Of a stretch of 64,000 nt of DNA, positions 24,559 to 36,915 are shown in pieces; position 1 is the first letter of the stretch, and the number at the start of each line of letters is the position of its first letter. The notes under the pieces were generated by a model. It saw only the letters and a list, made by a program, of their open reading frames with translations, ran no database searches and was not told the DNA's origin. Location of the stretch: positions 4,289,814-4,353,813 of the forward strand of contig NC_072452.1 of assembly GCF_027596085.1 (NCBI RefSeq), given 5' to 3'. The DNA comes from Anoplopoma fimbria. Taxonomy: Eukaryota > Chordata > Actinopteri > Perciformes > Anoplopomatidae. The translations under genes and the position numbers were made by a program.

Positions 24559-24959
24559 TTATGTGTGTGAGTACATGTGAATGGAGTTTAATCGATTCGA
24601 TGGAGTCACTGCTGAATAAATAGCTTTTTCCTTCTCCGCCTAACCTCACTCCTTCATCTTTTCAATTCCCCTTTTCAAATCTTCCTTTTTCTTTTCCTCT
24701 CTTTTCCTTCCTCTCTCATCCCCCCCCGCTTCCTCCCCTACATGAAAAGAAGGACCAGTGCTCTCTGTCGTGACGGGAGATGCTTTTAAATGTTAAATCA
24801 GTGGAGGTGTTGGGGAGGGTGGGGATAGCTTTTTGCACCAACCTTTCATACCTGTTAAGCGGCGCCGTTAAATAGCGTAATAGTGAGGAAACGGGGATCT
24901 GGTGACAGCAATTACATCATTCACTGAACAGGTGGTACTGCATTTATTAGCACACACCT

Positions 24960-24976
24960 TGTGTGTGTGTGTGTGT

Positions 24977-25025
<49 letters not shown>
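24960..25025. repeat. (TG)n microsatellite with one GA interruption
   Basis: About 33 units, broken once by GAG at 24981-24983. Confidence 0.96.
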
Positions 25026-25026
<1 letters not shown>

Positions 25027-26850
25027 ATGAGTTTGTCAGTGTCCTGCAACCTTGTATCTCTGTCTGGAAAAATAGAAGAAAGGCAGTGGCAGACACTTGT
25101 TTTTGCCGTTTTCTGCTTTTCTAAAGAAAAGTTCTATTCCTTGGAGCCTAATAAATCACCCTTGTTCCCCTTCCCCAGTGCAAATAATTTGTAAATATTT
25201 ATACTAATTTATTATTTAGCGTGGCCACAGGAGACTCCGTGTTCTCTGTGTGTTGACTGGAAGGCAGCAGACTCCTCCGGTACCACGGGCTCGGTGTTAA
25301 TAACCATGAGAAGTGCACCCGAGCCTCGTGTTTACATAAATTCGAGGCAACAGTCAGTTCCAATTGATTCACCGAGTTGGTCTTGTGACACACGCGCAAA
25401 TTATTCGCTAATTTAAATTACAAAAGTCGCAGCAGCGGTTTGAAATTTAAAAGATTATCTAACTATTAACTTCTCCCCTCTGGCAAACACTACCGAACAC
25501 GCAAGAATGCAAAAAAAATAAATAAGCAGACACACAGTTTCTTCACTCTGATAACACATCAGTCAACTGTCAGTGACCCTCTAACACCAACACTGATGTT
25601 GTTATAGATTATGATTTTACAGTTTTCTTAACATTTCATCCGTCACTGTTAATAAAATCCTACGTGCTGTATGAACAGTATGAACATGTGTTTAAGTAAA
25701 TACTATAAATAATCAGCCAGTGCATGATTACCCTCACAGTATTTCTTTCTGTGTGATATTTGTTTCCTTATATACGTGTATACTTGTAAGTTGACATTTC
25801 ATTTTATTTCACCGTTGATGATTGGTCCTTTTAGAGAAATTGTATGTAATATTTATCTATTTTTTCACTTGTGTATATAAAGTGCTGTCTGTTCCCGACG
25901 TTTATTTGCAAAGCTTTGTTTTCCTTATTCCCTCTCTCGTGTCAGTTTCTTTGTACATACATTGAGAGTGTTAGTCCTTGTATGTGGCCACTGCTTTGGT
26001 CATCATATGAGAATTGACTTCATCTATTGGCTGAAAAGATACATTAACAATATTGCTCCTTTTTTTTACCCTTAAATGGGAATAAAATGTCTTCTGAATA
26101 TAACGGCCACAAATGTCAGAACTTATCATCTGAATGAAAGCTTCTCTTAACTACCCATGAGGTATATTTTGGGCTTTTTCTGTGAACAAGGAACACACAA
26201 ATGTGACACCATAGAAAACAAATCTAATTTGACATTTTTAACTCAATCCTCAATCTGAAGAGTCTAAATTTGTTTGCCGTCATGTTTTTTTTTGCCAAAA
26301 ACAGCTTTATATAATGTTGTTATGGTTATGATGAAGTGTTAACAGCTTGTTTTGCTGTTGCCAAGTGGCAAAACAAGGAATATATGCTGTTTTAAAACAT
26401 TTCAAAAAGGTCCTTATTTCAATTTAATCTAAATGTCTGAAACATACAGTAATAGTGTGAAATGCAGTTATTTGCAGGCCAGTTTGTTAGTAGATGCTTA
26501 ATGACTTTAGGGACAAAACTTTAAAGACTTTTTTTTGGAATGGAACTGTGTTCTGCCTGAAATCTCTCTACTTACTTTTAATCTATTCTTAATAAATTGC
26601 TTTCAGACGACTTGCTTAATAAAGGAAGGACCAGATGAAAAGTTATAATAATAGAGAAGCAGGTCCAAAACACAGCAGGGAAATCAAGGAAAAAGCCAAC
26701 TGCTCACAGAAACACAAGGCAGACCTGGATGCACAGAAAGATATACCTAGAGGGACACCAAACTGCACGTGAGGCAAAAAAAAAAAATCATTGATAGCAT
26801 CTGTTGGACAGGTAGGGCCTCGCACAAGGTCAGAACGTGAGGGAAACGTT
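25026..26850. other. AT-rich intron, one short perfect hairpin
   Basis: A 10-bp perfect inverted repeat (CTTGTTTTGC / GCAAAACAAG) lies at 26346-26377 with a 12-base loop. Otherwise nothing is recognised. Confidence 0.4.
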
Positions 26851-27086
26851 GGGACATGGGACAGTCCATGATCAGCGAGCTTCAGAACAATCCATTCCAC
26901 ACGGGAATTCAAATCTATTCGACGCCGATCCAGGAATCAATTGGCCTCACTTTCTCATTGTGGCTCATTTACCAACCGGCCCTACACAAAACCAGCTATA
27001 TGATACATTCAAGCACAAATAGCTCAGACCTGTGTTTTTCCCGGTTGTCACACTCCTAGAGTCAAGAGTTTCCTTCACAGCGGAAT

Positions 27087-27620
27087 GTGATATCAGTGCT
27101 TCTGAATAAGATCACTGGTATCAGACGCGCCAGTTTGAGAATCTCAGAAACGGCTGCCGTTCTTGCGTTATTACAGATCGGTGTGATAAGCGGTCGCTCC
27201 GGAGGGGTCTATTGTGCAGTGTTGATGAAGGATGTTGGAGAGAGCAGCATGGGCTCCTTCAAGTCAGCAAGTAAAACGTCCAGACAGTGACGTCCACAGA
27301 GGGCAGCTTAGAAATACAGCTGTCAGGCTGTCGAGTCAGCAAGAGAAAACCATAGAAGAAGATCATCACCTCTGGACCTGCCAGTTAATAAGAATATACT
27401 GGACAGTGGATGAGAGAGATGCTGCCTGACCTGACCAATCATACTTCCGCTGATGACTGGGGGCGGAAACTGGCGTAAACAGCATAAATGGCTCCAAAAC
27501 TTCCTGCTGTCAAAAAGAACAGAGACTGCTGGTGGGGTAATGGAGTGGGAAATGTTTTCTTGGCTCACATTAGACCCGATTAGCAGTCGTGCTTCACTGT
27601 GCACTCTGGAAGCCCCTCAA
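27087..27620 (+). pseudogene. Tc1/mariner-like transposase relic
   Basis: The N-terminal part (27087 onward) reads Thr-Gly-Ile-Arg-Arg-Ala-Ser-Leu-Arg-Ile-Ser-Glu-Thr-Ala-Ala-Val, like the helix-turn-helix of fish Tc1 transposases. After frame changes the C-terminal part from 27453 reads Asn-Trp-Arg-Lys-Gln-His and GGVMEWEMFSWLTLDPI, matching the conserved GGVMVWG-F catalytic-core neighbourhood of the DDE domain. Frame shifts separate the parts, so no functional enzyme is encoded. Terminal repeats of the element were not identified. Confidence 0.75.
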
Positions 27621-27659
27621 ACATTATTGCTGACCAGGTGGGTCCTCCTTTAGCTACAG

Positions 27660-29260
27660 TCCCCTTTTAACCTTTTTAATTGAAACTTCCAGCCAGTAGA
27701 CCCATCCTTGTCCTAAGGATGTCACAGCTGTGCCTTTATTCCATACTGCAAGTAACACAATGGATTTGGCAAAGCAATTACATGTTTGGATGAACTCAGC
27801 TTCTCAATGCTTTTTTACATCCCTACAGTAGGCTATTTGGCTCCATCCTTTACAGAGAACTGTATGTAATCGATATTGTGCACCAGTACAATTAATAACA
27901 CAATTATAGCTGTGATTCTACATATGACCTGAGAGATATGCATGTAATTAATATCATGATATTAAAAGTAGTTTTTGACATTTTTAGGAAGGATTCCTCA
28001 TTCTGTGACACATACAGTGTGTTTTGGTGAGAAACACTGTTTGTTTTGACCACTAGTGGGTACTGTGGAGCAGAGTTTCGGTTTTCATCTTTCACTGAAA
28101 AGATCGGAAAGCAGTTTACCTAGAGGCCAAATAATACGTTCGATAATCGTTCTAGATATAGGTCCTATCTGTCCATTAGTTGCCATTAGCAACACTGCAC
28201 AGATCTGAACTTCTGTCGGATAGCATGTTTGTATTTATTCCTGTCACTTTATTTATTCCTGTCATGGGACCGCTTGAATCAAAACACAATATGATCTCAT
28301 CAACAGGCTTCAATCTCAAGTTGATCGACCATAATTTAACTTTATGCTCACACGTCATTCGTGTCAACCATAGTTTTACACTTACGGCTGACCAACTACA
28401 TCCACTCATGCAAGTGGAAAGAATAATATACAACTGATGCAAACCAACATGTTGGACCTCAGCTGTTTCAGTAATGTGGGGTCTTGGTGGATCAAAGCTA
28501 TATCTTTATCCCGTGCTCAAGAAGCCATTCTCTTGTATATCCTAATGATTTTCCTGTCCTCCTTTAAGTTTAGAAAAGCCTGCTCAGTTATAACAGCTTG
28601 CTGTACACACAAGCGCAGATGTTTCCCGTACTTATTTTATGAGAGTCTGGTGCTGGTTGTGCAAGATTTAATCAAGGTACTTGCATTAGCGGAGGCTTGC
28701 ATAATTGCACGGGGCTGGATGATTGTGCGCCACGTCTTTCAAATTAGGGACGGCAGATGGGAACGGTCGTACCTTTCACGGCTGGTTTTGCTGCATTCAG
28801 ATGGATGTAGGGACTTTATTCCACCAAAATGTATGCTGTGAGCATTTGTGAGTGACAGATGGTGGTCAGAATCTGTGCCAGGGCTCACCCAAAACAGACT
28901 GCTGTTCTTTCATACCTCCACACAACATCAGGGGATGGAGACAGGATGAAATTTGTGAGCAGGGATGTAAACTGTCTCTCTAAACTGGGGGTTTATTATA
29001 TCTACATGATGCCCTTAATTACAATACGAATATGCAATTACACTTAATTCAATAAGGTTTTCAAATCATTAACATGGTTTTTGATGCACTCATATTATTG
29101 CTTTATTATGTTATAATCACACGCATTATTCAATGTGCATGCAAACATGTCAGATAACAGTTTAGTCTGAATCCAAAATGTGTCTTTACACATTTTTGAT
29201 CAGCCTCAAAAAGATCATTTTAAGAGACATTCTAGTGGGGTTTTTTTTGGTCATTAAAAC
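27660..29260. other. Intron, no supported gene
   Basis: Open frames up to 134 codons (28437-28841, + strand) show no domain I recognise and no flanking splice logic that I can defend. Confidence 0.4.
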
Positions 29261-29261
29261 T

Positions 29262-29400
29262 GTGGATGTCTGTGGGTCAGATGGTAGAGCGGCTGATTAC
29301 AGCAAGATGTCACAAGACACTTAACTCCAAATTGCTACCTTGCATGGTAGCTGACTGCTATCGTCGTGTGTGCGCTGCAAATTGTAAAGCTCTGTCAACA
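29262..29400 (+). mobile_element. SINE-like repeat (family 2), degraded and internally deleted
   Basis: Starts with the tRNA-like GTGGGTCAGATGGTAGAGCG, jumps to ACAAGACACTTAACTCCAAA and then to CCTTGCATGGTAGC, ending in a TGTAAAGCTCTG piece. Order matches the copy at 4150 with segments missing. Confidence 0.5.
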
Positions 29401-30900
29401 AAAGCGACATGTGAATGCAGCTATTTACCATTTAGGTGGTTGTTGTTAGCAAAAAATAAATAAATTGCAGATGTATTTAATACGTCTGCCTTGATAGCAT
29501 GAAGTAACAAAGAGAGCACCAAGGTTACAGGACAACTTGTTAATATGTTTCTGTCAGTGAAACTTAGGGTCAGGTGATACAACAATCTTGAACATTTTCA
29601 CAATACAATCTTCTAAGATAATCATAATAAATTAAGTTAAATTATTTTTGAATCCATTCTCCTTTTACCTACAAAAACACCAGACAAACGGTCACTATGC
29701 CGTAGCTTCCATCGTAGCCATTTCAGACACTACTGCTGCAGCTGTAAAACGTACTGGTTTCTATAAGGTTCCATCTTAAGGGAATTACTCTTAAATCCCT
29801 CGTCACTTTGTGAGTGTAAACGTTTGAACATTTATAATGCATATGTGAGTACCTAGATTAGTGAATGTCTGTAGATGTGTTTTATGTGATTTAATTTGAT
29901 TTTCATGTTGTGCGTCCTCCATGATCAATGCAAAAGTGGGGGAAAAAGTAAAGCAATACCAAATTGGACTCAAGAAAACCTGTAAATATAGCATTATACT
30001 TATTATTATGAATAAATTAAAATAAATATATAGTGATGATTATAAACATAGATCGACAAACTTTGTGTACCAATATTGTATCCTACCACATCTGGAAGAG
30101 AGACATCTAACACTAGCACAGTGCTGCCAACTATTTTCAATTGAAAACACAAGACTCTGCTAAACCTCTTATTTCAAAGAGTTTTTTTTCTGAAGGCTGT
30201 TGTATAAACTGTGGAACAAACTAAAAGCTAAACAAACTTCACTAATCAGATGTGTTTCTTGGTGCTCCTGCTGTTTTCACTGATTTCCAGGCCTACCTCA
30301 AAGTTTAATCTGACTCTGGGTCTGGGCTCAACAGCCAAATTGCAACCCTGATGCTGGTAATGGTAGCGAATCCTCTGTTTTGATTAAGGACCCTTTAGTG
30401 GGATGGATACTTGACACAGAGATTTGAATCCAGGCTGTCCAGATGAAGCAGAGTGTCAGAAATAGAAAGTCCTATTGTGTTTTTTTGGGATTGCTTTAGA
30501 AATATGCTGTGTCCTTGAATGCCTTTCTATAATTCCTTGTGATCATAGAACTATGGAAGCATTCAGTATGAAACAATACTCACTGTGTGCTTAAACCTGA
30601 GTTTTCCATTTAAGCTGGACACCAAGAGCGTGCGGCACCAGATTTAAACCTGCGACACCTCTCTCTTGCAGAGATTAAAAGGACGCGCATCAAATCTTTC
30701 ATAATGATGACGAGGCGGCTTATGTTTCCATGTAAAACAGACTGCCTCTGTAACCAAAACAGCATGACTCATGCAGTTGGGGAGAGACAGATAGTGTGAC
30801 AGAATATGGCTGGAGGCCCTCTTTAATATTGGATGTGTGGCTGAAGCCGCCTAATGGCTTAACACTGGTCTGTTTGGGACAAGAATAGCTTCCTATCAGA
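29401..30900. other. AT-rich intron, nothing recognised
   Basis: No coding motif, transposon end or array. Confidence 0.4.
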
Positions 30901-30902
30901 GT

Positions 30903-30939
<37 letters not shown>
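30901..30939. repeat. (GT)n microsatellite
   Basis: About 19 units with one GTTT break. Confidence 0.95.
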
Positions 30940-30942
<3 letters not shown>

Positions 30943-31425
30943 GGTGGCAGTCTTGGCATGTGTGTGTGTCTTCAAGCATGTCTGCAAGTGTTTGACTCAG
31001 AATTAAACCCGTTACTAGGTTCTGCATATTGTTTAGAATTAACGTTTGAACTTTTAACCCGACAGAATTTGTGGCGTTATCAGTTTTATTTGAACTCTTT
31101 CTTTCCTGAGACACCACAAGAAAATTCCTCAAAGCTTTGACCTTGACAGCAAAGTGTAACCAGCAACATGAACATGTTTATTTTCACCATTCTTAAAAAA
31201 CTTCTACACACAGATTTTTTTTCATTTCAGACCCTTAAGACCCACACGCTCACACCAATATACAGTATAAAAGCAACCCTGCTTAGATCTCCCTGTGCTC
31301 TGGTGTCAGGATATCATTATCAGAGACAGACAGAGAGGATGAAAGATATGGGGGATTGTAATGCTCTAATAGTGTTTGTTCTGTCCGTCTCTCTCTTTCT
31401 CCCTCTCTCTCTCCCTCTTAGTATA

Positions 31426-31458
31426 TGTGTGTGTCTGTGTGTGTGTGTGTGTGTGTGT
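31426..31458. repeat. (TG)n microsatellite next to a CT-rich run
   Basis: About 15 units, preceded by a CTCTC-rich run at 31386-31420. Confidence 0.9.
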
Positions 31459-31585
31459 TTGCATGTGTGCACATTGAACCCACTCAGATACCCTTTAACC
31501 CTTTCTCTCTCTTTCTTTCTCTGCGTTTGGTATTGTTATTATGTAGTTATTAAGGTTTCATTTAAATACCCTTAGCCCTCAACCT

Positions 31586-31590
<5 letters not shown>

Positions 31591-31664
<74 letters not shown>
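31591..31664. repeat. (CA)n microsatellite
   Basis: 37 uninterrupted CA units. Confidence 0.97.
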
Positions 31665-31668
<4 letters not shown>

Positions 31669-31822
31669 TGCAGTACATATGCACACATGCATGCTGTGAG
31701 ATGATTCCATTTTCCATGCTTGCTTTCATGGTGGATCAAACATCAAACGAGCTGCCCCTCTGACGTCTTAGCAAGTTTGTCAGTGTTCATGTGTGGGAAA
31801 AGAGGCGAGAGGAGGACTGACC

Positions 31823-31825
<3 letters not shown>

Positions 31826-31901
<76 letters not shown>
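31826..31901. repeat. (GT)n microsatellite
   Basis: 38 uninterrupted GT units, complementary to the CA array 161 bp upstream. Confidence 0.97.
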
Positions 31902-31904
<3 letters not shown>

Positions 31905-32614
31905 TGAGTTTGTGTGATGGGCGTGAGGCGGTGCAGAGGGGCCGACAGAGAGGACCAGATAAAGAGAGCCCAGTGTTTGGTGATGAGGGGGTCTATATGT
32001 GAGAATGAGAGCGTCAGATGAAGACTGCAGCCACTATGAGCAAGCCTGTGTGAGAGAGAATGGGAGTTCAATGTTTGTGGGAAAACGTAAATGTGTGTGG
32101 GGGCAATACAGGAACTTTAGTAGCCTCAAGGTGAAGGTGAATCAGGTAGAAAAATACCAGGGTCAGCTTAAGTGAACTTGCACTTTTCAGCATAACGTGA
32201 CCATATTGATAAAAAGCAACATAAAAAAATAGGACATTTAAGTGTACCGCACGTTTATGGCGCGCACATGTACGTGCTTTTATGCACCATAGCCATTTTC
32301 ATTAGCATAGGAAACGATTATTTCAGGGCTAAGTTATATATAGCGCATGTAAAGCACTTATCCTAGGTCCTAAAGGTGGGAAATGTAACCGCTGTACTCA
32401 TAATCAATACTGCTATTAAGGCAATGGTTTTGCCAAGCAATTCCATTTTTGGATAAATTCCCCTTCTTGATGCTTTTTATATCAGTAAAGTAGGCAATTT
32501 GTCTTTGTAATGTGAAGAAAACTATGGGTTATTGATGAAAATCAAAAAATTAATATGGAGACACCAGTGCAATCATTAACAAAATTAAATATTTGATGTG
32601 TGTATGGTCTAAGG

Positions 32615-32937
32615 CAGTGGTTCTCAACCTCCTTTCAGTGATGTACCCCCTGTGAAATATTTTTTCAGCCAAGTACCCCCTAACCAGCGCAAAGCATTTT
32701 AGGTTGGAAAAAAGATGTAATACACAGCGCTCTGCCATCAGTGTCTGATTTATTAAACACTGAAAATTGTATTGTTGCATTGAATTCAGTTGATGAACTT
32801 ACACTTATATTTTATTGAATATTTATTAAATAACTATTAAAATTTTTGAAAGGATGCTAATTTTAAATATATTTTTTAAAAATCTCACGTACCCCCTGGA
32901 GTGCCTTCACGTACCCCCAAGGGTACACGTACCACTG
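32615..32937. mobile_element. hAT-like MITE with perfect 8-bp target duplication
   Basis: The left end CAGTGGTTCTCAACC is a classic hAT/Charlie-type terminus; the right end ...GTACCACTG is its partly eroded complement. GTCTAAGG occurs immediately on both sides (32607-32614, 32938-32945), the 8-bp duplication hAT transposases make. The termini hold several TACCCCC motifs. It is 323 bp with no coding capacity. Confidence 0.88.
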
Positions 32938-32945
32938 GTCTAAGG

Positions 32946-33809
32946 GATAAAGGTGCCCTGTGGAGTTTTTGACAACTAGTATCTATTTTTGATGGAAGGC
33001 TGTAGTTGTGGTCTTCTTCGTTTTTTCTTTTATATCAGTATTTAATACGAACGCAACCGGAAATGTACCTGTGTACTTTGTGCAGAGCATATGGCGTTTT
33101 TGGGTTACGTGATAATGAATGAGACAGAACATGATTTTCGTGTATGTAAGCTCTGAAAATAAGGGTATTATTTGTATTTATATAATCTAAAGTGTGTCAA
33201 AAAACAGGACAGTTTGGTTGTAAATGTTAAAAACCAGGACATTTTAGTGTAACAGATATCTGTTCGGTCTCACATTTAGCTTAAACCGTATGTTAGCGTC
33301 TGTAGCTAGCTAGCTCATCAGCACTATTGACATATGCTCTTAGTTAGCTGGGCATGCTCATGTTAACAGAATTTTTAAGAGCAGACAAACACACTTTTAA
33401 ATTTAATTTCTCATCATTTAGCTTTTGTGTTTTTCCTTTTTGAAAGCCTAAAAGCCAAAAGTAGAACAGTTACACAGTTGCAAAGCTACAATCTGGCCAA
33501 ACACTTTAAACAATCTACTTACAAAATAACCCTGGATGCATAGCAAAGCTGTTAGAATAGTTTATATTTCTTTCCTATTTGATTAATATATATACATGCA
33601 ATGTAGCTAACAAAAATGTCACTTCTCACTATTTGAACTAGTGAGTGGCTTCATATCACATCTATCTTAATATAATATCTACTTTATTATCAAATCTTGA
33701 CGCATAATGCTAATAAAAATGTTTGTGGTTTAGACACCTATAACAAACCCTTCCACCTGATCCCCTTTGCTTTTGAGCCAAACCATCACTGTAGGCCACA
33801 GAGTACAAG

Positions 33810-33870
<61 letters not shown>

Positions 33871-34345
33871 GACTAAAAGGTTCAGAAAGTGGATAGAAAA
33901 AACCTTTTACCCTCTATCTTCTTTTAATGCTATACCACCCTATGTTTGTGTGTTTGTGTGTGTGCAGTAAAAGTCTCCAGCTCTTTTGTAGTGTGTTTTT
34001 TAATACGTCTTGGGACCTACTTTTTTGGGATTTAGTCTTTCATTAAATCATTCTTGAGGAAAGATGTTAAAGGTTTGGGAAACATAACAAAGCTGCTACT
34101 GTCTGAGCGCTCCTGAATTAAAGATGTACTGTCTTCTCTAAAAACCTTGTCAAATTAAGCTTTGATAATATGATCCGTCCAACGGACTGTTTTACTTGCC
34201 AAACTGACACAGAAACATGGAAATCCATTTATCTTTGTTTTGACTTCGTCTAGGTTCAGTGAGGCTTACTGCTAAATTACTGCAACTTCATAATCATTGC
34301 CATCACAGCGCACATGTTGTGGTTGCTTAGTAACGACAGGTGTGA
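32946..34345. other. AT-rich intron with one CA array
   Basis: Apart from the CA array at 33811-33866, nothing is recognised. Confidence 0.4.
33811..33866. repeat. (AC)n microsatellite
   Basis: 28 units. Confidence 0.97.
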
Positions 34346-34460
34346 CCATAGACTGTATATAAGAAATGGACGTAGTCATCTTGACTTCACCCATTGATTT
34401 GTAAACTGCCGTTATGAAGCCTTGAGCACGATGATTTCGCCGTCGCCATCTTGGCGAGAA
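34346..34460 (+). repeat. Interspersed repeat, CATAGACTGTATATAAGAAA family, copy 1
   Basis: Begins CATAGACTGTATATAAGAAA, then CACCCATTGATTTGTAAACT, GAAGCCTTGAG and GCCATCTTGG. The same order occurs at 52358. Familiar in teleosts; superfamily not assigned. Confidence 0.65.
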
Positions 34461-34884
34461 TGTTAGTTTTAAGACACTAGCACATTGGCATCACTGCAAA
34501 AACAGAGGTTGCTGCTTGGGTTAGACAGAAGCGAAACCTCCTAGACACCGTAGATAAAAGAAGGGAAGCGGCACGGCCGGCGATTTTTCCAACGTTTTTA
34601 GTCGCAGCATTGTAATTGGCCCGTTTGACTCCTGGGTTGCAGGTGTTCTCAAAGTTTTGATAACTTTGTGCTAATTAAGGGAATTCCAAAAGCAATACTT
34701 TCATTGTTTCATGACCACATTTAACCTTCAATCACTAAATTCACCTGATAGCAGATAAGGCAGATAACTGTATCTGTTGCCCTAGGCGGTTTTCTTTTTC
34801 CCGCAGCTTTTCCATCTCACCTACACTCTAAACTGAAGAGTTTTCCACTGTAATTGCTAACTTTAGCTAACATCACTAGCGTTG

Positions 34885-34986
34885 ACAAGGTAGTTCTCCA
34901 ATCAGAACATAATTCTTGCTCCTGAACTTGCCATCGGTGTGGACTGGATGATGAATGTTGCCAGTCTGATGGTGGCCATGCAACCA
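34885..34986 (+). mobile_element. SINE family 1 fragment
   Basis: ACAAGGTAGTTCTCCAATCA is followed, after a gap that removes the B box, by TTGCCATCGGTGTGGACTGG and TGATGAATGTT. The tail is missing. Confidence 0.7.
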
Positions 34987-35116
34987 TGTAACTTTCTAGA
35001 AATCATGATTCCTAATCTGACAGACCCTTGTTGGGCAAAGCTTAGTTTAAAGCAGCAGCCGAGATGTGAAATAAATGTAGGGTATTGAAAGCGAAAGTTC
35101 TTAAATCGACTGTTGA

Positions 35117-35300
35117 TGATTAATATCCATCCATCCATTAGCAGAACTGCCTGTCCATCTCACGCACCATTTTACCCTCACTTGTGAATAAGATACCTGA
35201 ACTCCCTCGCTTGGGGCAGTGTCTCACCCCCAACCCAGAGGGTGCAAACCACCGTTTTTAATGAATTTAATTCCGACCGCTTCACACTCGGCTGCAAACC
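35117..35300 (-). pseudogene. Non-LTR retrotransposon reverse transcriptase fragment
   Basis: The minus strand reads FAAECEAVGIKF, then Leu-His-Pro-Leu-Gly-Trp-Gly-stop, then Pro-Ser-Glu-Gly-Val-Gln-Val and Arg-Trp-Thr-Gly. This is a deleted, stop-containing version of the stretch after the catalytic motif in a widespread fish LINE. It is a different family from the L2 pieces at 8935 and 20305. Confidence 0.7.
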
Positions 35301-35304
35301 AAGT

Positions 35305-35890
35305 GTGAACCTGTATTTTGACTAATATACAAAGCATTAATTATATGTCCCGTTCTGATGCCACACAAGACGTGTCTTCGCTCTGAGAAAGAGTTTTGTT
35401 TAGCCAGACGCTGAATCCCTAGCAGCTCCTTGGCGTCCTTTCTGTAGCTGACCCGGACTGTCTTGTGGGGGAGTCGAGGGAAAATATACATTTCCTCAAA
35501 AGGTTTGATGAAATATCCTGTTCCTATTTCTAGGTGTTTATGTCTCAAAAAAGATAAGGTCTTGATGCTAAACTCCACTGGCATTCCTCTTTCAGTGCAT
35601 GTTTTTCCAAAAGGACATGGTAAACACTTCCCACGTATGACTGACTCACGCTTTGATGTTTTTCGCCCAGCGTTGCTTGTCAGAGTGCCTCCCTCACTGT
35701 CTTTACCTGAAGCCAACAGCTCAATTTAGCTTCCTCTGCTGCAGTTTAACACGACCCGGCACAACCTGTTTTCCTCCTCTGATGATGGGAGACTGTCTGC
35801 AGCCTCTGAGGCCAGGGGGAGGCAAAACAAAAACAAAGGCAGCGCGGATTACAGGTCCTGCTAAGTCTGGTTGGTCCCCAATGCGTCTGT

Positions 35891-35931
<41 letters not shown>

Positions 35932-36718
35932 TAGCCCAAAAAGCCATACAATGTGTGGTCTGTTTTTAACAAGCCAAAACAAGTTTGAAGTTTTTCCTCT
36001 TTAATGTGATCTTTGTTGTCTCATAAGACCTTTTTTTATACGGCACATAAATGGTGTTAAGAAGTCCTAAGTGCACCGTGATTAAAAACACATCACATCA
36101 AACTTTCTATGTGGTTATCTTAATCCACTAGACTTTACCATTTAGCAGCTTTGATTTTCAGGCTCTTGGTATTATGCACACAATACTTGCCCGGGGTAAA
36201 GAGAGAAAAGTCTGTTGTAGGTGTTGGTGTGCTTGGCTTTGACCTTCACTCCACCAATCAGAACTGATTATTGGACTGTAGTACTATTATTATCATTATT
36301 ATAATGACAATTCAAAACCGCACATGTGACGCTACCAAGATGACTGCGAGACACACTACATACTTGTTACGAGTAAAAAGTGTCATCCTAAATCAAGAGC
36401 TAAAATATACTGTATTTTAAGTTGCGAGTCATGACAGGACAGCGTGGATGAGTAATTTCCAGCTAGTAGTGGCAACGTCGTACAGTATTATTTATCACAT
36501 TATCGCTCTTTCGGCTTTGTTTTTCGCATCAATTTCGTCCCAGTTTTAGACCCCCAACCAGGCCCATGTTAGGCTCTATCATCAGCTGCCCCGCTGTTCA
36601 TGTGAATCAAATGTGATTTCAATCAGCAGTCAAGCCAGAGTTTGAGTTCCCTTTATTGTCACAAAAATATAACAAAGTGACTGCTGGCATGGCTAATCTT
36701 TTTCTTCGATCTCTCCCT
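35305..36718. other. Intron with one TG array and one unassigned open frame
   Basis: A 144-codon minus-strand frame (35282-35716) has no repeats and no recognised domain; its first bases overlap the LINE fragment, so I do not call it a gene. Confidence 0.35.
35895..35929. repeat. (GT)n microsatellite
   Basis: About 17 units. Confidence 0.95.
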
Positions 36719-36730
36719 GGTGTGTGTATG

Positions 36731-36764
<34 letters not shown>
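36719..36764. repeat. (GT)n microsatellite, interrupted
   Basis: GT units with TATG and GCG breaks at the left. Confidence 0.93.
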
Positions 36765-36768
<4 letters not shown>

Positions 36769-36836
36769 TACACAGAGAGCATGAGTAAATCTGATCGTGT
36801 TCTATCAACGTGATTTCACATGGCTGGCTCAAAGAC

Positions 36837-36839
<3 letters not shown>

Positions 36840-36911
<72 letters not shown>
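36840..36911. repeat. (TG)n microsatellite
   Basis: About 36 units, 75 bp after another GT array in the same orientation. Confidence 0.97.

Positions 36912-36915
<4 letters not shown>

Noticed and set aside
35282..35716. 144-codon minus-strand frame as a gene
   Set aside because: No recognised domain, no splice or start context, and its C-terminal end runs into a LINE fragment.
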